From assembly GCF_900102265.1 (NCBI RefSeq), contig NZ_FNBH01000001.1:868001-932000 (forward strand): 64,000 bases of DNA, written 5' to 3'. Made by a program: the position numbers and the translations under genes. This DNA is from Epilithonimonas hungarica (GTDB lineage Bacteria; Bacteroidota; Bacteroidia; Flavobacteriales; Weeksellaceae). Shown one piece after another: positions 1-6,976 of this stretch (within the stretch, counting starts at the first letter, position 1; each line of letters opens with the position of its first letter). The notes beneath the pieces are model-generated. The model worked only from the letters and a program-made list of their open reading frames with translations. It did not search any database and had not been told where the DNA came from.

Positions 1-1594
1 GGTAACGCCAAATTCTGTCCAGAAAGTTAATCTTCAGAATGATGAGCTGTCTCTGGAGTTCTCTAGTGTTGGTGGGCAATTGAGTTCTGTTAAATTGAAT
101 AAATTTGAAGCATTCGGTGGAAAACCATTGTACCTTTTCAATAACAACAATGCGAGTTATGGATTTCATTTTACTGATAAATCGGGTAAAGTTTTCAATA
201 CAAAAGATTTGGTTTTTGCACCACAAGTTGCAGGAAATGTAGTAACACTTAATTCTAAAGTCGGAAACGCAGTTATCCAGTTCATTTATACACTTAAAGC
301 AAAATATACCGTTGATTTCCAAGTGAAAACACAAGGTTTGGCTAGCATCGTGAACGATGGAAAAGCTAATTTTGTTTGGAATTACAATGTAAGAGGCGCA
401 GAAAAAGGACGTTCGCAGGAAGAGACCCACACAGAGTTTGCATATGCGTTCAACAATTATAAAGATTATGATTACGACGCTCGTTCTGATATGGATGAGC
501 CAGATGAAACACTGAACTGGATTGGTATCAAGCAACAGTTTTTCTCAGCAGTTATCGAGGCTAAAAACGGATTCACAAAATCCAAAGGTTTTCAGGAAGC
601 TATTCCAGAAGGCGAATATTTGAAGAAATTCAATTACGATGGCCAGGTAAACTTGGCTGGAAACGAGTTGAATCAGGACTTCACTTGGTATTTTATGCCT
701 TTGGATATCGACCTTCTTAAATCTTATGACAAGAATTTTGATGAGATTCTACCGTTAGGTTGGTCATTCATCGGTTCATTGAACAGATATGTGTTCATTC
801 CGTTGTACAATTTGCTTTCAGGTTGGGGAATTGCAGCAGGCTGGGCTATTTTCTGGATGACGATCATCGTAAAGTTGATCTTGTCTCCGGTAATGTTCAA
901 ACAGCACAAGCTAAGTGCGATGATGAAGGTGATTCGTCCGGAAATTGATGAGGTTAATGCCAAATTCAAAGATGCGGATCCGATGAAAAAGCAACAGGAA
1001 ACAATGGCGGTCTATCGAAAGGCTGGCGTGAATCAGATGGCGGGTTGTTTACCGGCGTTGGTTCAGATTCCTTTGTTCTATGCACTCTTCCGTTTCTTCC
1101 CGAATATGCTGGACCTTAGAGGAAAAAGCTTCTGGTTCGTTCCGGATTTGACAGCTTATGACGATATCATCAGTTGGGGAACTAATATTCCTTTGTTAGG
1201 AAATCACTTGAGTGTATTTGCTTTGGCTTGTACCGTTGTGATTTTGATTTATACGATTATGACTTCAGGAAACATTCAGCAGCCACAACAAGAAGGAATG
1301 CCGAATATGAAAGTCCTGATGTATATCTTCCCAATCACGTTCTTATTCTTCCTGAACAGTTCTGCATCTGGCTTATCTTGGTATTATTTCGTGTCCAATG
1401 CGATTAACATTGTGATTATCTTGGTGATTAAATATTTCATCCTCGATGAGAAAAAGATCCACGCTCAGATTCAGGCTAACAAACAGAAGGAACCTAAGAA
1501 AGAAGGTAAATTCCAAAAGAGAATGAGAGAAATGATGGAGAAAGCACAAGAGCAACAGAAAGCTCAGGAACAAGCTAGAAACAAAAAGAAATAA
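1..1594 (+). CDS. yidC: Membrane protein insertase YidC, 5' end outside the window
   Basis: YidC inserts and folds inner-membrane proteins, alone or with SecYEG. The frame is open from base 2, so the true start lies upstream. The visible part begins in the periplasmic beta-sandwich domain (LEFSSVGGQLSSVKL around bases 56-100). It continues into the conserved insertase core with several hydrophobic segments (WGIAAGWAIFWMTIIVKLIL, PALVQIPLFYALF, FALACTVVILIYTIM, WYYFVSNAINIVIILVIKYF). The charged position of the core groove is Lys here (IIVKLIL), where E. coli has Arg366. It ends in a Lys/Gln-rich cytoplasmic tail (FQKRMREMMEKAQEQQ), typical of a ribosome-contacting tail. A strong terminator follows. 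Confidence 0.95.
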   Translation, partial: VTPNSVQKVNLQNDELSLEFSSVGGQLSSVKLNKFEAFGGKPLYLFNNNNASYGFHFTDKSGKVFNTKDLVFAPQVAGNVVTLNSKVGNAVIQFIYTLKAKYTVDFQVKTQGLASIVNDGKANFVWNYNVRGAEKGRSQEETHTEFAYAFNNYKDYDYDARSDMDEPDETLNWIGIKQQFFSAVIEAKNGFTKSKGFQEAIPEGEYLKKFNYDGQVNLAGNELNQDFTWYFMPLDIDLLKSYDKNFDEILPLGWSFIGSLNRYVFIPLYNLLSGWGIAAGWAIFWMTIIVKLILSPVMFKQHKLSAMMKVIRPEIDEVNAKFKDADPMKKQQETMAVYRKAGVNQMAGCLPALVQIPLFYALFRFFPNMLDLRGKSFWFVPDLTAYDDIISWGTNIPLLGNHLSVFALACTVVILIYTIMTSGNIQQPQQEGMPNMKVLMYIFPITFLFFLNSSASGLSWYYFVSNAINIVIILVIKYFILDEKKIHAQIQANKQKEPKKEGKFQKRMREMMEKAQEQQKAQEQARNKKK

Positions 1595-1599
1595 TATAG

Positions 1600-1625
1600 A
1601 GCGGTAAATTTTTACCGCTTTTTTT
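1600..1625 (+). terminator. Rho-independent terminator of yidC
   Basis: A perfect 9-bp stem (AGCGGTAAA / TTTACCGCT) with a 2-base spacer is followed by a run of T, starting 6 bases after the yidC stop codon. Confidence 0.9.
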
Positions 1626-1642
1626 ATGAATATATTTCTCCT

Positions 1643-1712
1643 CGTAGATTACACAGATTTGGCAGAAGAAATTTTAGAAGAGTAATCTGCTTAATTTGCA
1701 AAATCAGCGAGA
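1643..1712. repeat. Intergenic repeat of the Bacteroidota GCAGATT type
   Basis: Two related units in opposite orientation: GATTACACAGATTTGGCAGA, and a unit whose reverse complement reads GATTTTGCAAATTAAGCAGA (14 of 20 positions agree). Short segments of this kind recur between genes in Bacteroidota. The right unit lies inside the upstream extension of the trmH frame and argues against a start there. Confidence 0.5.
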
Positions 1713-1779
1713 AATATTTTTGTTGATTTCTTTTAAAAAATCCCGAAATTTGCAATCATCAAATTTTAAATCCAAAACC

Positions 1780-2439
1780 TTGAATCTAGAATCCACTTAC
1801 GAATATCTCCAGCAATTCTTAACTCCTGAACGTCTCCAAAAAATCGAACATTTTTCCAAAGAAAGCTCGGATTTTGTTTTGCCTGTTATGGAAGATATTT
1901 ACCAATTCAGAAATGCAGCAGCCATTGTTCGTTCTGTAGAAGCTTGTGGGTTTCATAAAGTGGTGGCGATGGAAAAAGAGAATTTCTTTGAACCCAATCT
2001 AAAAGTCACAAAAGGTGCAGACACTTGGGTTGAGGTCGAGAAGATGCCGAGAACAATAGAATCTCTACAAAACATCAAAAACCGAGGTTATAAAATCGTA
2101 GCGGTTTCTGCCGAAAACAACGCAAAAATGTTACCAGATTATAAAATCGAAGAACCATTAGCTTTGGTCTTCGGGACAGAATGGGAGGGGACTACAGATG
2201 AATTATTGGATTTTGCAGATGAGACTTTGGCAATCCCTATGTTTGGCTTTACAAGAAGTTTCAACGTTTCTGTTGCGGCCGCTATTTGTATGTACGAACT
2301 CAAACAAAAGCTCCTGAGATCAAACATCGAATATAAATTGTCCGAAGAAAAGCTGCTTCAAATGAAAATCCGTTGGGCAAAAAATTCTATTCCAAGCGGC
2401 GATATGATTTTGGAAAAGTATTTGAGAGAGAATTCTTAA
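1780..2439 (+). CDS. trmH: TrmH-type tRNA (guanosine-2'-O-)-methyltransferase, SpoU family
   Basis: This SPOUT-class enzyme methylates the ribose 2'-OH of tRNA, most likely G18, with S-adenosylmethionine. The short N-terminal segment (YLQQFLTPERLQKI) and the first SpoU motif (VMEDIYQFRNAAAIVRSVEA) match TrmH. Motif 2 is LALVFGTEWEGTTDEL and motif 3, part of the SAM-binding knot, is PMFGFTRSFNVSVAAAI. No ATG precedes the conserved domain. I place the start at TTG 1780, just before LNLESTYEYLQQF. The frame stays open upstream to a TTG at 1696, but that stretch overlaps an intergenic repeat. The gene stands alone between yidC and a convergent FAD oxidoreductase. Family is certain; the exact modified base and the start are less so. 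Confidence 0.85.
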   Translation: MNLESTYEYLQQFLTPERLQKIEHFSKESSDFVLPVMEDIYQFRNAAAIVRSVEACGFHKVVAMEKENFFEPNLKVTKGADTWVEVEKMPRTIESLQNIKNRGYKIVAVSAENNAKMLPDYKIEEPLALVFGTEWEGTTDELLDFADETLAIPMFGFTRSFNVSVAAAICMYELKQKLLRSNIEYKLSEEKLLQMKIRWAKNSIPSGDMILEKYLRENS

Positions 2440-2474
2440 TTTATAACCTTTGTATTTCTTTAATGAGTTTTACG

Positions 2475-2534
2475 TCTTTGCGAACTTAAAATATTTTCAA
2501 TATTGGTGAAAAAAACTTTGCGGACTTTGCGTTC
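2475..2534. repeat. Intergenic repeat with TTTGCG units
   Basis: Three units CTTTGCG followed by A or G and ACTT or TTC occur in this convergent gap (TCTTTGCGAACTT, then ACTTTGCGGACTTTGCGTTC). The related reversed word CGCAAAGGCGCAA is seen at about 34505. It looks like a dispersed non-coding repeat. Confidence 0.45.
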
Positions 2535-2540
2535 AAAAAA

Positions 2541-3662
2541 TTAGTAAATCAACTCACAAACCATTTCTCCAATCTTCGGAGCTAGGGCAACACCCATTCC
2601 GGAAAGTCGTACAGCACAGAATTGTCTTTCTGAGATTTGTTTTACAATCGGTGTTTTTTCACTTCCCATTGCCATAATTCCGGACCAGCGCATTTCTATT
2701 TTAACATACTGATTCGGGAGAATCACTTCTTTCAGGAATTGTTCCAGATGATTTTGGAGAAAGTTTGTCGTTTCGAAATCGGTTGTTTTCTCAGTTTCAA
2801 AATCCTGATTTCTTGCGCCTCCAAGTAGAATTCGGTTTCCTAGATTTCTGAAATAATAAAAACCTTCGTCGTAATGAAATGTTCCTTTGAGTTTAAGATT
2901 TTCGATTGGTCCTGTTAAAATAATTTGTCCTCTTGCGGGAATGATTTCCTCAGATTCTAAAAATTTAGAACTGAAAGCATTCGTACAGTAGATGACCTTA
3001 TCAGATTTCAGAATAAGATTGCCATCGATTTTTATTTCGATTTCATTATCAGTCTCTGAAACCAACTCAACCTCAGTTCCGAAGAGAAATTCGACTTTCA
3101 GGTCGTGGCATTTTTCTAAAAGCTTATTCAACAATTTTCCGGAATGTAAACTTCCTTCACAAAGATTCTCAACCAGAAATTTTGATCTTCCCAATCCAAA
3201 TTCTTCAATCTTTTCATTCGTGATTCTGAAAGTATTCTCCGTTTTTGTGATTGGGGCTAATTTTTCATTGACTTCACTCAGTTTCTCTAAAGCTGATTTG
3301 TCATTCAGAATTTCATAACCGCCACAAAGCTCGAAATCAATTTCATCATTAGTAAAATAACTTTGAATTTTTTGCAAACCTTCGAATCGCATTTTTACCA
3401 GATCCAAGGTTTTCTCCCAGCCCATTTTCTCAGAATCGGAAACGATCTCTGTTAGACTTCCGAAGCAGGCAAAACCGGCATTCCGAGTAGAAGCACCAGC
3501 TGGAACAGAATTTCGTTCGATAATTAAAACCGATTTTTCAGGGTGTTTTTCTTTGATGGAAATAGCTGTCCAAAGTCCGGTAAATCCCGAACCGATGATT
3601 GTAATGACACGTTTTCTGTAAAAAGTTTCGGTTTCCCAAATGCTCGGCGAAATGTTTTTCAT
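2541..3662 (-). CDS. FAD-dependent amine/amino-acid oxidoreductase, DAO family
   Basis: A 373-residue flavoenzyme. The Rossmann motif that binds the ADP part of FAD is at the N-terminus (VITIIGSGFTGLWTAISI, near residues 19-36), followed by the acidic strand end VLIIERN. ASTRNAGFACFGS matches the conserved RN-GG/A region of DadA, ThiO and MnmC-C type oxidases. The C-terminal part (RWSGIMAMGSEKTPIV, then RLSGMGVALAPKIG) is the typical end of a DAO fold. Substrate unknown; soluble, no signal peptide. It is the last gene of a minus-strand run, 19 bases after rsmE, so it may be co-transcribed with it. Both could share a promoter upstream of rsmE. Confidence 0.8.
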   Translation of the reverse strand: MKNISPSIWETETFYRKRVITIIGSGFTGLWTAISIKEKHPEKSVLIIERNSVPAGASTRNAGFACFGSLTEIVSDSEKMGWEKTLDLVKMRFEGLQKIQSYFTNDEIDFELCGGYEILNDKSALEKLSEVNEKLAPITKTENTFRITNEKIEEFGLGRSKFLVENLCEGSLHSGKLLNKLLEKCHDLKVEFLFGTEVELVSETDNEIEIKIDGNLILKSDKVIYCTNAFSSKFLESEEIIPARGQIILTGPIENLKLKGTFHYDEGFYYFRNLGNRILLGGARNQDFETEKTTDFETTNFLQNHLEQFLKEVILPNQYVKIEMRWSGIMAMGSEKTPIVKQISERQFCAVRLSGMGVALAPKIGEMVCELIY

Positions 3663-3681
3663 TCGGGAAATTTAAGAAAAA

Positions 3682-4374
3682 TCAAAACATCTTATCATAA
3701 TTCCAAGCGGAGACGAAAATTCCTGCAGTTTCTGTTCGCAGTCTTTGGTTGCCAAGAGAAACAGCTTTGATTCCTTTGTCAGCCAACAATTGAATTTCTT
3801 TATCAGAAAAATCGCCTTCCGGACCAATCAGGAATGTATAATTTTCAAGTTTTGGAATGTCATTCAGTGATATCCTTTTCAGATTTTCATTGCAATGCGC
3901 AACGAAAGTATTTTCGGAATCCAGATTTTTCATAAAGTCAGAAAACTTGGTCAGATCATTGACTTTCGGAAAATGAAATCTGTGACTTTGCTTCGAAGCT
4001 CCAATGGCCTGTTTCCTCAGTTTATCGATACTGATGTTTTTGCGCTCGGTTTTTTCTGTGAGGATAAAACTGATTTCGGAGATTCCCATTTCCACAGCTT
4101 TTTCCACAAAGAATTCGATTCTGTCGATGTTTTTAGTAGGAGCTATCGCGATGTGAAGTTTCGGAGAAAAATTGGGAAGTCCTTCTTTAATTTCGGAAAC
4201 GTCTAATAAGACTTTTTTACCTTCGAAAATAAGATTCCCTTTAGCAAGATTTCCATTGCCGTCGGTTACGAAAATTTCTTCGCCTTCGCGCATTCTGAGA
4301 ACTTTTGTGATGTGCTGTTGTTCATCAGAATCAATTAATATTTCTGGGAAGATCTGTCCAAAGAAAAGTTTCAT
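3682..4374 (-). CDS. rsmE: 16S rRNA m3U1498 methyltransferase RsmE
   Basis: RsmE methylates N3 of U1498 in the decoding region of 16S rRNA in assembled 30S subunits. At 230 residues it has the usual length. The N-terminal PUA-like domain carries HITKVLRMREGEEIFVTDG. The SPOUT knot is shown by LIGPEGDFSDKEIQLL and LGNQRLRTETAGI, the two SAM-binding loops. EFFVEKAVEMGISEI is the family-specific helix. It lies downstream of tsaD on the same strand with two other genes between. A palindromic repeat separates it from the DUF808 gene. Confidence 0.95.
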   Translation of the reverse strand: MKLFFGQIFPEILIDSDEQQHITKVLRMREGEEIFVTDGNGNLAKGNLIFEGKKVLLDVSEIKEGLPNFSPKLHIAIAPTKNIDRIEFFVEKAVEMGISEISFILTEKTERKNISIDKLRKQAIGASKQSHRFHFPKVNDLTKFSDFMKNLDSENTFVAHCNENLKRISLNDIPKLENYTFLIGPEGDFSDKEIQLLADKGIKAVSLGNQRLRTETAGIFVSAWNYDKMF

Positions 4375-4399
4375 TTTGTATTAATTATTTTGCAGATTA

Positions 4400-4450
4400 T
4401 TTGTCATTTCGTAGAGATCTAAACAGTCGAGATTCCTACGGAATGACAAA
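4400..4450. repeat. Palindromic intergenic repeat (TTTGTCATTTCGTAG ... CTACGGAATGACAAA)
   Basis: A 15-base arm and its inverted copy match at 14 of 15 positions around a 21-base centre, between rsmE and the DUF808 gene, which lie on the same strand. The GTCATTTCG/GAATGAC ends resemble REP-like dispersed hairpins known from Flavobacteriia. There is no T run, so it is not a simple terminator. Confidence 0.65.
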
Positions 4451-4458
4451 AGTGAGTG

Positions 4459-5340
4459 TTATTTTTTTGCAGGCTTTACTACTGAAATTAATTTCTTTCC
4501 AACAGTCGCCAATAAAACAGCCACCAATCCAAACACAATTCCCAATCCGAATTTTGAAAGAACATTTTCTGGAAGTAAGTGATGGATATAGTCAATATTA
4601 TGAAGGAAAATCTCACCAGAAACCAACAACAAAGCTATTGTTCCAACAACGCCGAGAATTTTGATAACGATTGGTAAAGCCTTGATCAAAACTTGCCCAA
4701 GACCAGAAAAAAATCCTTTGTTTCCCGATTTTTTCATCAGAAAGAATCCGGCATCATCCATTCTTACAATCAGCGCCACAATTCCGTAAACTCCAACAGT
4801 CGCGATGATTGCAACCAATGAAACCACAATGATCTGTGTCAAAAGAGGATGTTCTTTCTCGATAACAGTTCCTAAAGCAATGATGACAATTTCCAATGAA
4901 AGGATAAAATCGGTTTTGATCGCGGAACTTATTTTTGATTTTTCTGATTTCTCGTCTTCTTCCGGCAAAGTGCTTTCTTCAACAACTTCGTGACCTTTTT
5001 TGTTGCGGTGAAACAAAAATTCGATTATTTTTTCTACGCCTTCGTAAGCCAGATAAATTCCACCAAGAACCAATATCACTTTGATGGCAGCAGGAAAGAA
5101 AAAATTTAGGAGAAAGACGATTGGAAGTATAATGAGCTTGTTGATAAAGGAACCTTTGGTAATGGCCCAAAGCACGGGAATCTCGCGGGAAGATAGAAAT
5201 CCGGTTGCTTTTTCCGCATTCACGGCAAGGTCGTCGCCAAGTATTCCGGCTGTTTTTTTTGTTGCGAGTTTGCTGGTCACTGCGATGTCGTCCATCAATG
5301 CACCAATATCATCTAAGATTGCGAAGAATCCTGAAGCCAT
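4459..5340 (-). CDS. DUF808 family inner-membrane protein (YedI-like)
   Basis: A 293-residue integral membrane protein. The N-terminus (ASGFFAILDDIGALMDDIA) and the segment AVTSKLATKKTAGILGDDLA are the signature of DUF808/YedI. Four or five hydrophobic stretches follow (LIILPIVFLLNFFFPAAIKV, LVAIIATVGVYGIVALIV, IKILGVVGTIALLLVSG, GLGIVFGLVAVLLATVG). A charged loop rich in Glu and Lys sits near residues 113-140. No biochemical function is established for the family. It lies in a same-strand run with tsaD and rsmE. Confidence 0.85.
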   Translation of the reverse strand: MASGFFAILDDIGALMDDIAVTSKLATKKTAGILGDDLAVNAEKATGFLSSREIPVLWAITKGSFINKLIILPIVFLLNFFFPAAIKVILVLGGIYLAYEGVEKIIEFLFHRNKKGHEVVEESTLPEEDEKSEKSKISSAIKTDFILSLEIVIIALGTVIEKEHPLLTQIIVVSLVAIIATVGVYGIVALIVRMDDAGFFLMKKSGNKGFFSGLGQVLIKALPIVIKILGVVGTIALLLVSGEIFLHNIDYIHHLLPENVLSKFGLGIVFGLVAVLLATVGKKLISVVKPAKK

Positions 5341-5413
5341 AACTTTTTATTTTGATGCAAAAATAAGTTTTAAACTTTAAAATTCAATGCTTAAAGTTAA
5401 CTGGTGGATTATT

Positions 5414-5830
5414 TTATTTGATGTTTTGAAACGCAATTTCATTCTCACTGATGAAAGCAACGCCGGTTTTCATCGTCGTATAAATATCTGTGTCACACTC
5501 GCGCAGAGAACACATATAGATTTCTTCTACCCAAATATTGTTGAGGAAAATCAGATTGAGATATTCCTGTTTTCTCAGGTTGTTTTTGATGGAAAGATAA
5601 TCGCCTCCTTTTGGTTCATAAGCAAAACTGAATACATTTTCAGTATTGATTTTTTCAAGAATTTCTTCTTTGATATTTTGGATGAAACCGGTTTCAGAAC
5701 TTATCAAAACAAAATCTTCAGATTCTCCTGGAACTTCATTTTTTCCCGTAATAGTTTCTAAAATCCAATAATATTTTGAATTCTTTTTAGATTGAGTTCC
5801 GAGTTGTTTTTCTTCTAGTAGTAGTTTCAT
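5414..5830 (-). CDS. Hypothetical protein, soluble, about 138 residues
   Basis: I do not recognise this protein. It has no signal peptide or membrane segment, is rich in Glu, Asn and Ile, and contains the distinctive stretches SKYYWILETITGK, PKGGDYLSIKNNLRKQEYL and EEIYMCSLRECDTDIYTTM. The start at 5830 (MKLLLEEKQ) is preferred; an ATG at 5869 is possible, but the extra segment reads like a GGAACACAGAGG-type intergenic repeat. It lies between tsaD and the DUF808 gene on the same strand, with gaps of 124 and 73 bases. Real coding is likely because the frame is long and protein-like, although an antisense frame also overlaps it. Confidence 0.6.
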   Translation of the reverse strand: MKLLLEEKQLGTQSKKNSKYYWILETITGKNEVPGESEDFVLISSETGFIQNIKEEILEKINTENVFSFAYEPKGGDYLSIKNNLRKQEYLNLIFLNNIWVEEIYMCSLRECDTDIYTTMKTGVAFISENEIAFQNIK

Positions 5831-5954
5831 AAAAGTCTGTTTTATCTTTCCTCTGTGTTCCTTAATCATTATTATTTTAAATGCCCTTAAAAATATATTC
5901 TGCTTTTTCAATGTCCATAATAGAAATATTTGATTGATGGAAAATACTCAGAAT

Positions 5955-6971
5955 CTACAAATCATACTTCGCTGTAGCCGTCGTCCTGATATCCGTAAAC
6001 TCGCCGCGCTCATATTTCAGTTTGGCGACCATTGCGATCATTGCGGCATTGTCTGTTGTGTATTCGAATTTTGGGATGAAGATGTTCCAACCCAATTTTT
6101 CACGATTATCTTCCATTGCTTTTCTAAGACCAGAATTGGCAGAAACGCCACCAGCAATTGCAATATCATTGATGTTAAATTCTTTCGCTGCTTTTTCCAG
6201 CTTGTCCATCAGGATTTCGATGATTGATTTCTGGACAGAAGCACAAAGGTCGTTTAAGTTATCCTTGATGAAATCAGGATTTTTCCTCACCTCTTTCTGA
6301 ATAAAATATAAAACAGAAGTCTTGATTCCACTGAATGAATAATCATAGCCTTCCATTTTCGGCTTGTTGAATTTGAAAGCATCGGGATTGCCTTCTTTGG
6401 CTAATCGGTCAACAATTGGTCCGGCTGGATAATCGAGGTCAAAGATTTTTCCGATCTTGTCAAAAGCTTCACCTGCAGCATCGTCGATGGTTTTTCCGAT
6501 GATCTCCATATCGAAATAATCCTTCACTAAAACAATCATCGTATGACCACCAGAAACTGTCAAACATAAAAATGGAAAATTGGGCGGCGTAGGATTCGCA
6601 TCATCAATAAAATGCGCCAAAATGTGAGCCTGCAAATGGTTAACTTCTATCAATGGAACATCCAAACTCATCGCTAGAGATTTCGCAAAAGACGTCCCAA
6701 CAAGCAAAGAACCCAAAAGTCCGGGACCTCTTGTAAAGCCAATCGCGCAAATGTCATTTTGTTGTATATTTGCTTTCGAGAATGCTTTTTCCACGACAGG
6801 GATAATGTTTTGCTGATGCGCTCTTGAAGCCAATTCCGGAACAACACCACCATACTCGTTATGGATTTCCTGATTTGCAGCGATATTGGAAAGGATTTTG
6901 CTGCCACTGATGATGGCTGCAGAAGTGTCGTCACAAGAAGACTCGATACCTAAAATAATTGATGCACTCAT
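5955..6971 (-). CDS. tsaD: tRNA N6-threonylcarbamoyladenosine transferase TsaD
   Basis: TsaD transfers threonylcarbamoyl from TC-AMP to A37 of ANN-decoding tRNAs, together with TsaB and TsaE. At 338 residues it has normal length. It starts with ILGIESSCDDTSAAI, has the metal-binding pair H112 and H116 in VNHLQAHILAHF, the nucleotide loop CLTVSGGHTMIVLV, and the late motif IAGGVSANSGLRKAM. The ATG at 6971 gives the family N-terminus; an upstream extension would run into tamB. It is divergent from tamB with only five bases between the two start codons, so each promoter must lie inside the neighbouring coding sequence. Confidence 0.97.
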   Translation of the reverse strand: MSASIILGIESSCDDTSAAIISGSKILSNIAANQEIHNEYGGVVPELASRAHQQNIIPVVEKAFSKANIQQNDICAIGFTRGPGLLGSLLVGTSFAKSLAMSLDVPLIEVNHLQAHILAHFIDDANPTPPNFPFLCLTVSGGHTMIVLVKDYFDMEIIGKTIDDAAGEAFDKIGKIFDLDYPAGPIVDRLAKEGNPDAFKFNKPKMEGYDYSFSGIKTSVLYFIQKEVRKNPDFIKDNLNDLCASVQKSIIEILMDKLEKAAKEFNINDIAIAGGVSANSGLRKAMEDNREKLGWNIFIPKFEYTTDNAAMIAMVAKLKYERGEFTDIRTTATAKYDL

Positions 6972-6976
6972 AATAG

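Noticed and set aside
4401-4664. 87-codon frame that starts in the palindromic repeat before the DUF808 gene
   Set aside because: It reads through the inverted repeat and the antisense of the DUF808 3' end, with no motif.
5387-5761. 124-codon plus-strand frame opposite the hypothetical gene at 5414-5830
   Set aside because: It is Phe/Ile-rich with low-complexity character. The minus-strand frame is more protein-like and fits the run of same-strand genes, although that choice is not certain.
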